Translations under genes and position numbers: made by a program
In this document: positions 1 through 8,651 of the stretch, piece by piece
How positions within the stretch are numbered: the stretch's first letter is position 1
Layout of the letters: every line of letters begins with the position of its first letter
Notes under the pieces: model-generated
Told to the model about the DNA's origin: nothing
The model's database searches: none
What the model saw: only the letters and a program-made list of their open reading frames with translations
Assembly (NCBI RefSeq): GCF_002899675.1
Contig: NZ_PKUU01000013.1
Location: forward strand, 110,315-174,314
Direction of reading: 5' to 3'
DNA from: Clostridium sp. chh4-2
GTDB taxonomy: Bacteria > Bacillota > Clostridia > Lachnospirales > Lachnospiraceae
DNA length: 64,000 bases

Positions 1-654
1 GGACAGACATTTGTGATTTTATCTGTTTTATGGAAAGTTTTCCTGGTAGTTATAATCCTTCACCTGCTGTATCTTGTTGTGATATTCTGTATTTCAGGCA
101 CTATTGGAAAGAGAAATCCTGTTTCCGTGCTGAAAAACCAGATTCCGGCATATCTGGCGGCTATTGGAACCCAGTCATCTGCGGCCTGTATTCCGGTTAA
201 TATTCAGTGTTCTGAGAATAATGGAGTATGTAAGGAAATCCGCAATTTTGTAATTCCGCTGTGCGCCAATATCCATATGGCGGGAAGCATGATAACCATT
301 ACCTGCTGTGTGACCAGCGTGCTTTTGATGAGCAATATGGAAATCAATCTGGGAATTATTGTACCGTTTATCATGACTCTTGGAATCGCGATGATCGCTT
401 CTCCGGGAGCTCCGGGCGGTTCCATCATGTCGGCGCTTCCATTTCTGCCGCTGGTGGGAATCGGAACGGAGAGCGCTCTTGCAAGCCTTTTAATCGCGCT
501 CTATATCACTCAGGACAGCTTCGGCACAGCCTGTAACGTATCCGGAGACGGTGGAATTGCCCTTATTGTGGATTCCATTTATAAAAGATTCATTTTAAAA
601 GAAGAAACAGCTGCGACGGTGAGCCATGTGCCTGTGGCTGCTGTGGAAAAATAA
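1..654 (+). CDS. Sodium:dicarboxylate/amino-acid symporter (SDF family), C-terminal part
   Basis: The frame is open from the first base, so this is the 3' end (217 residues) of a gene that begins before the window. The segment reads like the C-terminal half of SDF/DAACS cation symporters: SSAACIPVN resembles the serine-rich re-entrant hairpin, NIHMAGSMI replaces the usual NMDGT-type motif, and SPGAPGGSIMSALPF followed by DSFGTACNVSGDGG matches the second hairpin and last helix. It acts in the cytoplasmic membrane. The stop lies 21 bp before serine dehydratase sdaAB in the same direction, so serine or a related amino acid is a likely substrate, but that is inference from context. The missing N-terminus prevents finer placement. 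Confidence 0.85.
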   Translation, partial: GQTFVILSVLWKVFLVVIILHLLYLVVIFCISGTIGKRNPVSVLKNQIPAYLAAIGTQSSAACIPVNIQCSENNGVCKEIRNFVIPLCANIHMAGSMITITCCVTSVLLMSNMEINLGIIVPFIMTLGIAMIASPGAPGGSIMSALPFLPLVGIGTESALASLLIALYITQDSFGTACNVSGDGGIALIVDSIYKRFILKEETAATVSHVPVAAVEK

Positions 655-675
655 ACAGAAACGAGGCATGAAGAT

Positions 676-1344
676 ATGGCATTTATAAGCGCATTTGATG
701 TGTTGGGACCCAACATGATAGGACCGTCCAGTTCTCATACCGCAGGAGCGGTGGCGATTTCCCTGCTCGCCCAGAAGATGATCAGCGGTCCGGTTCTGAA
801 AGCTGATTTTATTCTCTATGGTTCATTTGCAAAAACGTATAAAGGACATGGAACCGACCGCGCCCTGTTGGGAGGAATCATGGGGTTTGAAACCGATGAT
901 ATCCGCATTAGAAATTCCTTTGCGATTGCGAAAGAACGGGGACTTGCCTATACCTTTACCACAAACGAACGGGAGAAAGAGGTACATCCCAATACCGTGG
1001 ACATCCGTTTGGAAAATGAAAAGCACGATGTGCTGACCGTGCGGGGCGAATCCCTGGGCGGCGGTAAGGTGAGGATCACGAGAATCAACCAGGTTGAAGT
1101 GGACTTTACAGGAGAGTACAGCGCGGTTATCGTGATTCATCAGGATAAACCGGGAGTGGTAGCCCATATCACCAAATGTTTAAGCGACTGCAATGTCAAT
1201 ATTGCCTTTATGAAATTATTCAGGGAGGATAAAGGAGCCACCGCTTACAGCATCGTGGAATCCGACGAACGCCTTCCGAATGAAGTGATTTCCCATATCA
1301 AGGAAAATCCCAATGTTCATGATACCATGCTGGTACAGATATAG
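676..1344 (+). CDS. sdaAB: L-serine dehydratase, iron-sulfur type, beta subunit
   Basis: 222-residue beta subunit of the two-chain, oxygen-sensitive L-serine ammonia-lyase, which converts L-serine to pyruvate and ammonia with a 4Fe-4S cluster. Residues 8-21 carry the family motif GPNMIGPSSSHTAGA, and the C-terminal part from about residue 150 (VIVIHQDKPGVVAHITKCL) is an ACT-like regulatory domain. Length fits the anaerobic Firmicute split enzyme. It lies 12 bp before sdaAA and follows the SDF symporter, giving an uptake-plus-deamination operon that would feed pyruvate to fermentation. Confidence 0.95.
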   Translation: MAFISAFDVLGPNMIGPSSSHTAGAVAISLLAQKMISGPVLKADFILYGSFAKTYKGHGTDRALLGGIMGFETDDIRIRNSFAIAKERGLAYTFTTNEREKEVHPNTVDIRLENEKHDVLTVRGESLGGGKVRITRINQVEVDFTGEYSAVIVIHQDKPGVVAHITKCLSDCNVNIAFMKLFREDKGATAYSIVESDERLPNEVISHIKENPNVHDTMLVQI

Positions 1345-1356
1345 GAGGCTAAGATT

Positions 1357-2232
1357 ATGGATTTTAAGACAGGAAGAGAACTTCTGGAATTATGCAAAGA
1401 ACATGAGATGTCCATATCGGAAGTCATGATGCAGAGGGAAACCGATCTGACGGAAGTGAGCAGAGACGATATCTATGCGCGCATGGAAAAAGCCCTTTCG
1501 ATCATGAGGGAATCCTCCCACAAACCGTTAACAGAGCCGGTAAAATCCATCGGCGGCCTGATCGGGGGAGAGGCGGAGAAATTGGAGAAACGCCGCCTTT
1601 CGGGAGCTTCCATCTGTGGAAACGTGCTGGCAAAGGCGATCACCTACGCCATGGCCGTGTTGGAAGTGAATACTTCCATGGGCCTTATCGTAGCGGCCCC
1701 CACGGCCGGTTCCTCAGGAATTGTGCCCGGGCTTCTTTTATCCCTTCAGGAAGAATACAATCTTACGGATGAAGAGGTGATCCACGCTCTGTTTACCGCG
1801 TCCGCAGTGGGCTATCTGGCCATGCGCAACGCTACGGTTGCAGGAGCGGTAGGCGGCTGCCAGGCCGAGGTGGGAGTGGCTTCCGCTATGGCTGCGGCTT
1901 CCGCCGTAGAGCTGATGGGCGGCACGCCCAAACAGTGCCTGAATGCAGCTTCCACAGCGATCATGAATCTTTTGGGCCTGGTCTGTGATCCCATCGGAGG
2001 ATTGGTGGAATGCCCGTGTCAGAGCCGGAATGCGGTGGGAACCGCCAATGCCCTGACCTGTGCAGAAATCGCGCTCAGCGGGATCGGCCAGCTGATTCCC
2101 TTAGACGAGATGCTGGATACCATGTTAAATGTGGGACGGGGTTTGCCCTACGAACTGAGAGAGACGGCTTTAGGCGGATGTGCCGCCACTGCAACCGGAT
2201 GCACGCTGGGGTGCTGTTCTTTGAATGCTTAA
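1357..2232 (+). CDS. sdaAA: L-serine dehydratase, iron-sulfur type, alpha subunit
   Basis: 291-residue catalytic alpha subunit partnering sdaAB. APTAGSSGIVPG is the conserved serine-rich substrate-binding segment. The cysteines in LVCDPIGGLVECPCQ and in GGCAATATGCTLGCC near the C-terminus supply the 4Fe-4S ligands expected for the family. The start ATG has a good Shine-Dalgarno (aggaggctaag). The gene ends the operon: a GGTGGCG/CGCCACC hairpin lies just downstream. Cytoplasmic, amino-acid fermentation. Confidence 0.95.
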   Translation: MDFKTGRELLELCKEHEMSISEVMMQRETDLTEVSRDDIYARMEKALSIMRESSHKPLTEPVKSIGGLIGGEAEKLEKRRLSGASICGNVLAKAITYAMAVLEVNTSMGLIVAAPTAGSSGIVPGLLLSLQEEYNLTDEEVIHALFTASAVGYLAMRNATVAGAVGGCQAEVGVASAMAAASAVELMGGTPKQCLNAASTAIMNLLGLVCDPIGGLVECPCQSRNAVGTANALTCAEIALSGIGQLIPLDEMLDTMLNVGRGLPYELRETALGGCAATATGCTLGCCSLNA

Positions 2233-2247
2233 AATAAATAAGGAAGC

Positions 2248-2288
2248 GGTGGCGTGGTCTGCATGATGCGGATCTTCGCCACCCTTTT
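2248..2288 (+). terminator. Probable terminator after sdaAA
   Basis: GGTGGCG (2248-2254) pairs with CGCCACC (2277-2283), followed by cttttc. The T tract is short, so strength is uncertain. Position fits the end of the serine operon. Confidence 0.55.
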
Positions 2289-2307
2289 CAGTTCCATAAA
2301 GGCCTGG

Positions 2308-2336
2308 TTGATAAACCGGATTGCACATATTATAAT
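2308..2336 (+). promoter_or_regulatory. SigmaA-like promoter for the yesN/yesM operon
   Basis: TTGATA at 2308-2313 and TATAAT at 2331-2336 are separated by 17 bp, about 40 bp ahead of the response-regulator start. It follows the sdaAA terminator hairpin, so the two-component system should be an independent unit. Confidence 0.65.
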
Positions 2337-2378
2337 GAAGACAGAACGGTTCGATTTACATAGGAAGAGGGGAAACAG

Positions 2379-3992
2379 ATGATAAATGAAACAGGCAGTA
2401 TGCCGCTCATCAAAGTGATGCTGGTGGACGATGACCAGCTGCTGTTGGAAGACATACAGAAACTGGTGGACTGGGCACAGCTGGGATTTGAGATCACCGG
2501 AGTGTTTGGAAACGGCCAAGCGGCTTACAGCCATCTGGCTGCCTGCCGTCCTGATTTTATCATTACGGATATCCGCATGCCGTGTATGGACGGTCTGGCT
2601 TTTGTTGCCAGGGTGAAAGAATCCATGCCCCAGGTTCAGATGCTGCTTTTGACGGCCTATTCTGATTTCGACTATGCCAAAGAGGCGATCCGGCTGGGAG
2701 TGTCCGACTATGTTTTAAAATATGACTTGAATGAAGAGACTTTGACGGCGGAGCTTTTAAAGGTCAGAAGCCGTTTTTTCAGCAACCGGAGCATTTCCGT
2801 GATGAGCAGCCAGCAGAAGCTGGAGCAGTTTTTAAGCGCTCCTCAGGATGAGAATGCGAAAAGGATGCTTGAGCAAATGCTGGAGGATTATGGTTCCTGT
2901 ATTTTGGGGCTCATGGTGGTGGCGCCTCAGGAAGGGCTGGCGGTTCCGGGAATGCAGGACCAGCTGTCGGGAATTAACAGGGAATGTTACAGGATCAGGG
3001 ACTGCCTTGCCAAATTTTCCATGGGAAGACAGGAAGATTTTAAGGAAGACTGCAGCTGTCTGACCATCATTCATAAAGGCAGACAGGTGGTGGTGCTGGT
3101 TTTGATGGATGACAGGTGTGCAAGTGAGAGCAGATACAGACAGACCATGTACGGCTTAGCCTGCCGGTTTGAGGAACGGCTGGGAGCGGACGGACAGGGA
3201 AAGCCGACGATTCTATATATGCCTTACGGGGTCAGGCATCCGGATCAGCTGATTTATGCTTATCAGTGTCTGGACGGCCTGATGCCCTATACCATATTCC
3301 AGGGGCACGGCAGAATTGCGGAGTATGAGCGGATTAAAGAGAAGATCGATGAAAATGAATTAAAACTGGACGAATTGGAAGAAATCCGACAGGGAATGAC
3401 AGGCATGACGGTGGATGCCATACTGGAAGAACTGGAAGGATTGATGGAGCGGTTCTGCCGCTGCCGTTACAGCCTGGCCGGTTTCCGGCAGATTACTTCT
3501 TTAATGGATGCGGCTGTCCTTCAGTACCGCAAAAATAACTTCTGCTCCGCTGAACAGATCCAGCAGTTCCGGGAGGATTTGGCGGGGTGTTTGAGCGCAG
3601 AAGAAGTGTGGGAGACATTTACCGGATTTTCCCATCATATTGTGGAGTTCGGCTGTCATGTATACAGTTCCCGGGTTAGAAAGGCCATCCGTTTTATCCA
3701 TGATCATTTCGGGGAGGATATCTCCGTGCAGGATGCGGCGGACCGGCTGGGCTTTAACGGGGAATATTTGAACAAGCTGTTTAAACGGGAGGTGGGCCAG
3801 GGATTTTCCAGATATTTAACGGCTTACCGGATGGAACAGGCCAGGAACCTGTTGGAAAGCGGGGAATACCGGGTCGGGGAGGTGGCCGAGATGGTGGGCT
3901 ATAAAAGCAGCCAGTATTTCAGCATGACGTTCCGTCAGATCATGGGCGTGCCTCCGTCCGCATTTGGACGGCAGGGGGACGGAGGAAAATGA
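2379..3992 (+). CDS. YesN-type response regulator, REC plus AraC-type HTH
   Basis: 537 residues. An N-terminal receiver domain (about 10-130) has acidic residues D17-D19 and the phospho-acceptor in IITDIRMP (D64). A variable middle follows. The C-terminal ~100 residues are an AraC/XylS double helix-turn-helix (KAIRFIHDHFGEDISVQDAA to VGYKSSQYFSMTFRQ). Such proteins act with YesM-type kinases to control carbohydrate uptake genes. The gene overlaps the kinase by 4 bp (ATGA), indicating translational coupling. SD 'gaggggaaacag' precedes the ATG. The signal is probably an extracellular sugar or glycoside (inference). Confidence 0.93.
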   Translation: MINETGSMPLIKVMLVDDDQLLLEDIQKLVDWAQLGFEITGVFGNGQAAYSHLAACRPDFIITDIRMPCMDGLAFVARVKESMPQVQMLLLTAYSDFDYAKEAIRLGVSDYVLKYDLNEETLTAELLKVRSRFFSNRSISVMSSQQKLEQFLSAPQDENAKRMLEQMLEDYGSCILGLMVVAPQEGLAVPGMQDQLSGINRECYRIRDCLAKFSMGRQEDFKEDCSCLTIIHKGRQVVVLVLMDDRCASESRYRQTMYGLACRFEERLGADGQGKPTILYMPYGVRHPDQLIYAYQCLDGLMPYTIFQGHGRIAEYERIKEKIDENELKLDELEEIRQGMTGMTVDAILEELEGLMERFCRCRYSLAGFRQITSLMDAAVLQYRKNNFCSAEQIQQFREDLAGCLSAEEVWETFTGFSHHIVEFGCHVYSSRVRKAIRFIHDHFGEDISVQDAADRLGFNGEYLNKLFKREVGQGFSRYLTAYRMEQARNLLESGEYRVGEVAEMVGYKSSQYFSMTFRQIMGVPPSAFGRQGDGGK

Positions 3993-5770
3993 GCGGAAAA
4001 TTCAGGATGACCATCCAGAAAAAGACCAGCGCCGGAATTGCCGTGCTTATACTGATCCTGACGCTGATCGGCAATTCGTTTGTATACCAGTACTGCTATA
4101 AGCTTCTGGTTGGCCACCGCAGTCAGCAGGATGCGGGAATCACCAGCCAGTGCGCCATGGGAGTGCAGACCGTGCTTCAGGATACTCAGTTTCTGGCACA
4201 GAACATTGCGGTCAGCCCTATTATCCAGGATTTCTTAAAGATTCCGGAGCCGGATTATTACCAGATCGAGACGATGAACCAGGAGATCAAGAATATGATC
4301 AAGCTCCGCCTTTATATCAGAAGCGCGGTGCTGATCTGCCGCGACGGGGTGTATTGGAGCTACAGTCCGTATGAGGATTATTTTAAAGGGCTTTTAAATG
4401 AGGAATGGTATCAGGAAATGGCCGGCAGGAACCAGTGCTACAGCCGGATTCATCCGATTAAAATCGCCAAGGAGCGGGATTTTATCACCTACCGGTGTTA
4501 CATAGCGGACAGCAATACTCCGGTTTTGCGGACCGGGGAGCTGCTGCTGAACCTGGACGCGGCTCAGTTTGACACGGTGATGAAAGGCTTTTTTGGGGAT
4601 GACAGGAAATATCTGATCTATGACGGAGAAAAAGGAGTCCCCATTGCCGGGTATATGGACTGCCCCGAGGACATTGGGAGCGCGCTGAAAGAAGGGAGCA
4701 AAAGCAAGTATATAGAAGGATGTTACCAGACGGAATACCGGGACGGATACGTCACTTATCAGAAGCTGGAGCCTTCCGGCTGGATCGTGGCTGCCTATAC
4801 CTCCAAAGAGGAGATCGAGCGGGATGCAGAGCCGATCCGCCGGTTTTTCTTCCTATATACACCATTAACCGTGCTGGTGGTTGGCATGGCGGTATTTCTC
4901 TATATCCGCCAGATCATCGCTCCGGTGGCGTTAATATCCCGGGCCATGCAGGAGTTTGCGGCGGGAGGAAAGCCGGAGCTTTCCATACGAACCGGGGATG
5001 AGCTGGAGCTTTTGAGCTGCCATTTCAACGACATGGTGAAGAGCATAGATGAACATGTAAAACAAAAGATCCAGGATGAAAGGATCAAGAAAAAGATTAA
5101 ATTTGACATGCTGATGTCAAAAATCCACCCTCATTTCCTATATAATACGCTGAGTTCCGTAATCTACCTGGCGAGAAGGAATGGGGATAAGGATATCGAG
5201 ACGATGGTAAAATCCCTGATATTGATACTTCAGGACAGCATGGCGGCTTATGAGGGACAGATTACGGCTCCGCTTTCCCAGGAACTGGGAATTGTGGATG
5301 CTTACGGGGCGATCCAGTCCTACCGGTATAAGGATAAATTTGAAATTATTTACAATATAAATCCCGATGTAAAGGGCGCATTCATTCCCAAGAACATTCT
5401 TCAGCCGCTGGTGGAAAATGCCATCTACCACGGCATTGCGCCGAGCGAGGAATCAGGAGTGGTGGAGATTTCTGCGGAGCAGGAGAATAACATGCTGCGC
5501 ATCTGCGTATCGGATACCGGAGTTGGCATGGAAGAAGAGCTGAGAGCGCGCCTGATAACCGGCGTGGAAAGCCGCGACGGAGGGGTGCATTCCATAGGAC
5601 TTGGAAGCATACGCGACCGATTGGAATATCTGTACGGGGAAAACTACAGTTTTGAGGTTTACAGTGAAAAGGGGAAAGGAACCATGGTTCTGATCTGCAT
5701 TCCTTATATGGAGGAACCGGCAGATGAGAGCGGAGGGGAAAAGAAAGATCAGGGGGAAGACGATGTTTAA
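3989..5770 (+). CDS. YesM-type sensor histidine kinase
   Basis: 593 residues. One membrane helix near 11-33, a ~250-residue extracytoplasmic sensor region, a second helix at about 287-307, a HAMP linker, then a His_kinase domain whose phospho-histidine lies in KIHPHFLYNTLSS. A HATPase domain follows, with LVENAIYHGI (N box) and DTGVGM and GLGSIRDRL (G boxes). It phosphorylates the preceding AraC-type regulator. The last bases overlap the start of the downstream solute-binding protein, so the three genes form one operon. Confidence 0.93.
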   Translation: MSGKFRMTIQKKTSAGIAVLILILTLIGNSFVYQYCYKLLVGHRSQQDAGITSQCAMGVQTVLQDTQFLAQNIAVSPIIQDFLKIPEPDYYQIETMNQEIKNMIKLRLYIRSAVLICRDGVYWSYSPYEDYFKGLLNEEWYQEMAGRNQCYSRIHPIKIAKERDFITYRCYIADSNTPVLRTGELLLNLDAAQFDTVMKGFFGDDRKYLIYDGEKGVPIAGYMDCPEDIGSALKEGSKSKYIEGCYQTEYRDGYVTYQKLEPSGWIVAAYTSKEEIERDAEPIRRFFFLYTPLTVLVVGMAVFLYIRQIIAPVALISRAMQEFAAGGKPELSIRTGDELELLSCHFNDMVKSIDEHVKQKIQDERIKKKIKFDMLMSKIHPHFLYNTLSSVIYLARRNGDKDIETMVKSLILILQDSMAAYEGQITAPLSQELGIVDAYGAIQSYRYKDKFEIIYNINPDVKGAFIPKNILQPLVENAIYHGIAPSEESGVVEISAEQENNMLRICVSDTGVGMEEELRARLITGVESRDGGVHSIGLGSIRDRLEYLYGENYSFEVYSEKGKGTMVLICIPYMEEPADESGGEKKDQGEDDV

Positions 5771-7094
5771 GAAAACACTTGTTGTAATTGGGGCGCTGGC
5801 GCTTATCTATGCATGTACTTTGTTCTGGATGGTGAATAAGAGGACAGAGAATGCAGCTGTGGCGGCGGAGCCGGATAAACCGGAAGTGCTGACTGTATGG
5901 TACTGGGACGATTCGCTGGTAGAATTATTTGAAGGGTTTGCAGAAGGCAGGGAGAATCTGTCCATCAATTATGTAAATGTCCCGAACTATGAATATGCGG
6001 AAAAACTGCGCAGTGCCATATCATTTTCAGAGGAACTGCCGGATATCTGTCTGCTTCAGGACAAATTTGCAGGAGATTTTTTAAACCTGGACATCTGGGA
6101 GGACCTGGAATCAGAAGCTTACGGCCTGGACCGGAATACGCTGCCAAAAGACAGTCTTCCCTATATCACCTCGAAGAGCGGAACCGTCGTCGCGGCGCCT
6201 TATAATCTGGCGGCTTCCGGACTGGCTTACCGTTCCGGGATGATGGAGCGTGTTTTCGGGCTGTCGGAACCGGAAGAGGTGGACCGGGCGTTTACATCCT
6301 GGGAAGAGTTGATCGAGCGGGGAGCCGAATACAAGAAAACGGCGTTGGAACCTTTCTTTTTATTCAGCAGTCTGGGAGATGTGGCTACGGTGCTGTACAA
6401 TCAGACGGAGAAGCCCTATGTGGAGAACGACCGCCTGGTGGAGCCGGAACGGTTTTTAGACTATTTCAGGATTCTTCATTCTTTATATGAAGAGAGGCTG
6501 GTGGACGATATGTCCCAGTGCTCGAAGGAATGGTACGACGAGTTTGAAAAGGGCCGTTTTTTGTTTTCTCCATGGAGCATGTGGCTGACCCAGAACAAGA
6601 CATTTTCAAAAAATGATAAGAACGACTGGAAACTGATGATTCCGCCGGAGGGCAGCTATAAATGGGGCGGCTGCGTGTGCGCGATCCCATCTGCGGGAAC
6701 CCACAAGGAAACCGCGTGGGAATTTGTCAAATACATGGCTCTTTCCGAGGAAGGAGCAAAGGCCAACAAAGAAGTATCCTGCAGCCAGTTTTTATGCTGG
6801 AAGCAGGATACTGCGGATGCATCCTACCAGAGCCTGAAGTTAGAAGGCTTTGGTGACTTCAATGTGGGGGAATATTATTTTAATTCCCTGCTTCCCGGCA
6901 TGTATACCAGAGAGCTGTCGCCTTATGATTCAGCCGTGGACGTGGCCTACCATACGGCGGTAAAGGCCATTTCCCATGAAGGCGGGCTGACGCCGGAGCA
7001 AAGCTACCAGACCTTTTTGCAGCTGCTTCATAAGGCTGTTCCGGCCATTCAGATGGATGGGAAAGGTGAAAGTCCGTCAGGAATAGGGCAGTGA
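5763..7094 (+). CDS. ABC-type extracellular solute-binding protein (family 1)
   Basis: 443 residues from ATG 5763. An upstream in-frame ATG at 5724 lies inside the kinase gene, whereas 5763 has the SD 'cagggggaaga'. A hydrophobic N-terminus (LVVIGALALIYACTLFWMV) is a signal anchor. It contains a cysteine, but the preceding IYA is a poor lipobox. The rest looks like a sugar-binding protein of the MalE/UgpB class (VLTVWYWDDS at the mature start, WSMWLTQNK, CAIPSAGTHKETAWEFVKYM). No permease or ATPase genes follow. It may feed a permease elsewhere or act as ligand-sensing partner of the kinase (inference). The 3' end overlaps the convergent amidohydrolase by 46 bp. Confidence 0.85.
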   Translation: MFKKTLVVIGALALIYACTLFWMVNKRTENAAVAAEPDKPEVLTVWYWDDSLVELFEGFAEGRENLSINYVNVPNYEYAEKLRSAISFSEELPDICLLQDKFAGDFLNLDIWEDLESEAYGLDRNTLPKDSLPYITSKSGTVVAAPYNLAASGLAYRSGMMERVFGLSEPEEVDRAFTSWEELIERGAEYKKTALEPFFLFSSLGDVATVLYNQTEKPYVENDRLVEPERFLDYFRILHSLYEERLVDDMSQCSKEWYDEFEKGRFLFSPWSMWLTQNKTFSKNDKNDWKLMIPPEGSYKWGGCVCAIPSAGTHKETAWEFVKYMALSEEGAKANKEVSCSQFLCWKQDTADASYQSLKLEGFGDFNVGEYYFNSLLPGMYTRELSPYDSAVDVAYHTAVKAISHEGGLTPEQSYQTFLQLLHKAVPAIQMDGKGESPSGIGQ

Positions 7095-8437
7095 TAGACC
7101 TGTCCGTCCATGGAACGGAGAAATTCTTCCCGCGCTTTTTCACAGACCGAAGGATCGGTCATGGCCCGGATACCGAATAAAGCCATGATCTTGGCAGCGT
7201 TTATCATGCCCTTTTCGCCGATTCCCGAACCGGAGCTGGCCGTGGTGCGCCAGTGGTGGTTTGGAACGCCCACAGGGCGGCAGGCGGTGGAAAACATGAC
7301 GGTGGGAACGATGTGGCATACATCTCCCATATCAAAAGACCCGGAGCTGTTAAAGGCTCTCATCGGGCGGATTCCTTCATAGAGGAGTCCGCCTTTTTCC
7401 AGTTGGAAAGAGCGGGCCGCTTTATCACAGCTTTCAGAGATGGGGGCGGTCAGCGCTTTGGCGAATAACTGGTCATCCCGGTCAAAACGCTCCCATGGAA
7501 TCCGGTGCATACAGTCATAAACCAGGTCGGCCAGTACCTGATTCTGCATGGTGGGATAGCAGCCGCCCAGATATTTAACCTCAACGGTTGTTTCTGTCAT
7601 ATCGGCCGCCCCTTTTGCTGTTTTTACAAGGCGCTCGTATACACTGTTTAAATTATCCATACTGAGAGCGCGGATCATATACCAGGAGGAAGCCTTGTCC
7701 GGCACAATGTTGGGGGCGGTTCCTCCTTCTTTTATCACATAATGAATCCTGACGTCTTCCGTCACATGTTCCCTCAGATACTGCGCGCCCACGTTGGTCA
7801 GTTCCAACGCGTCCAGGGCGCTTCTGCCGTTTTGGGGATCAGCTCCCGCATGGGCGCTTTTTCCATAATAGTGGAATTCCACGGACTGAACGCCTGCATT
7901 AATTCCCTGATATACAAAGTTTACGGTTGCCGGATGGAAGGATATGGCCAGATCCAAATCGTCAAAAGCATGTTCTCTCGCCATAAACGGTTTTCCGGTC
8001 AGAAGCTCTTCCGCCGGACATCCGTAAAAGACAATGGTTCCGGAACATCCGGTGCGTTCCATCTCTTCTTTTAATCCGATGACAGCGCCCACATGGGCGG
8101 CTCCCAACAGATTGTGTCCGCAGCCGTGTCCGTATTCCTGATCCAGAAATGGCTCCTGCTGAGGACAAAGCTGCTGGCTCAGGCCGGGGAGCGCGTCATA
8201 TTCGCCGAAAAATCCGATTACCGGATGGCCGCTGCCCCACCGTGCGATGATTGCCGTTGGAAGGGAGCAGGCTCCCGTCTCCACACAAAATCCCTCCTGT
8301 TCCAGCAAAGCTGCGGTCCAGCCGCAGGCTTTCACCTCCTGATAAGGGCCTTCCGGATGGCGCCATATATTTATCGAGAGCTGGTTTAGGGCAGGTCTGA
8401 CTGACTGGATCTTTTCAAATGCTATGGTTCCCTGCAT
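7049..8437 (-). CDS. M20-family amidohydrolase, AbgB-like
   Basis: 462-residue zinc amidohydrolase of the M20 peptidase family, close in type to the p-aminobenzoyl-glutamate hydrolase B subunit. GFFGEYDALPG, YGHGCGHNLLGAAH and GCPAEE are the metal-binding segments. KSAHAGADPQNGRSALDA is the lid/dimerisation region. FDMGDVCHIVPT carries a further metal ligand. Start chosen on a perfect AAGGAGG SD. Divergent from two paralogous M20 genes, suggesting joint control from the shared 8438-8651 region. It would cleave an amide such as an N-acyl or aminobenzoyl amino acid in the cytoplasm; substrate not deducible. Confidence 0.9.
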   Translation of the reverse strand: MQGTIAFEKIQSVRPALNQLSINIWRHPEGPYQEVKACGWTAALLEQEGFCVETGACSLPTAIIARWGSGHPVIGFFGEYDALPGLSQQLCPQQEPFLDQEYGHGCGHNLLGAAHVGAVIGLKEEMERTGCSGTIVFYGCPAEELLTGKPFMAREHAFDDLDLAISFHPATVNFVYQGINAGVQSVEFHYYGKSAHAGADPQNGRSALDALELTNVGAQYLREHVTEDVRIHYVIKEGGTAPNIVPDKASSWYMIRALSMDNLNSVYERLVKTAKGAADMTETTVEVKYLGGCYPTMQNQVLADLVYDCMHRIPWERFDRDDQLFAKALTAPISESCDKAARSFQLEKGGLLYEGIRPMRAFNSSGSFDMGDVCHIVPTVMFSTACRPVGVPNHHWRTTASSGSGIGEKGMINAAKIMALFGIRAMTDPSVCEKAREEFLRSMDGQVYHCPIPDGLSPFPSI

Positions 8438-8520
8438 GGTAAATACCTCCTTTATTTATTAAGAACATTATACTGAAAATAAGTGGAAGAAGATACTGAA
8501 AAAAACAGACATTACATATA

Positions 8521-8566
8521 AAAAACGGATAGATTCAGCTGAATGGCATGGAATCTATCCGTTTTT
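8521..8566. terminator. Bidirectional hairpin between divergent M20 genes
   Basis: A perfect 16-bp stem: AAAAACGGATAGATTC (8521-8536) pairs with GAATCTATCCGTTTTT (8551-8566) around a 14-nt loop. Seen from either strand it is an intrinsic-terminator shape with a T run. It sits between two divergent gene starts, where an ordinary terminator has no obvious purpose, so attenuation of one or both units, or insulation, is possible. Confidence 0.7.
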
Positions 8567-8651
8567 TATACAAAATATCCGGTTCTTATCCTGTGAGAAA
8601 AATGTCGGTTTTTGTAAAATGAGGGTATTAAAAGAAAAGGAGAGGGGTCAT

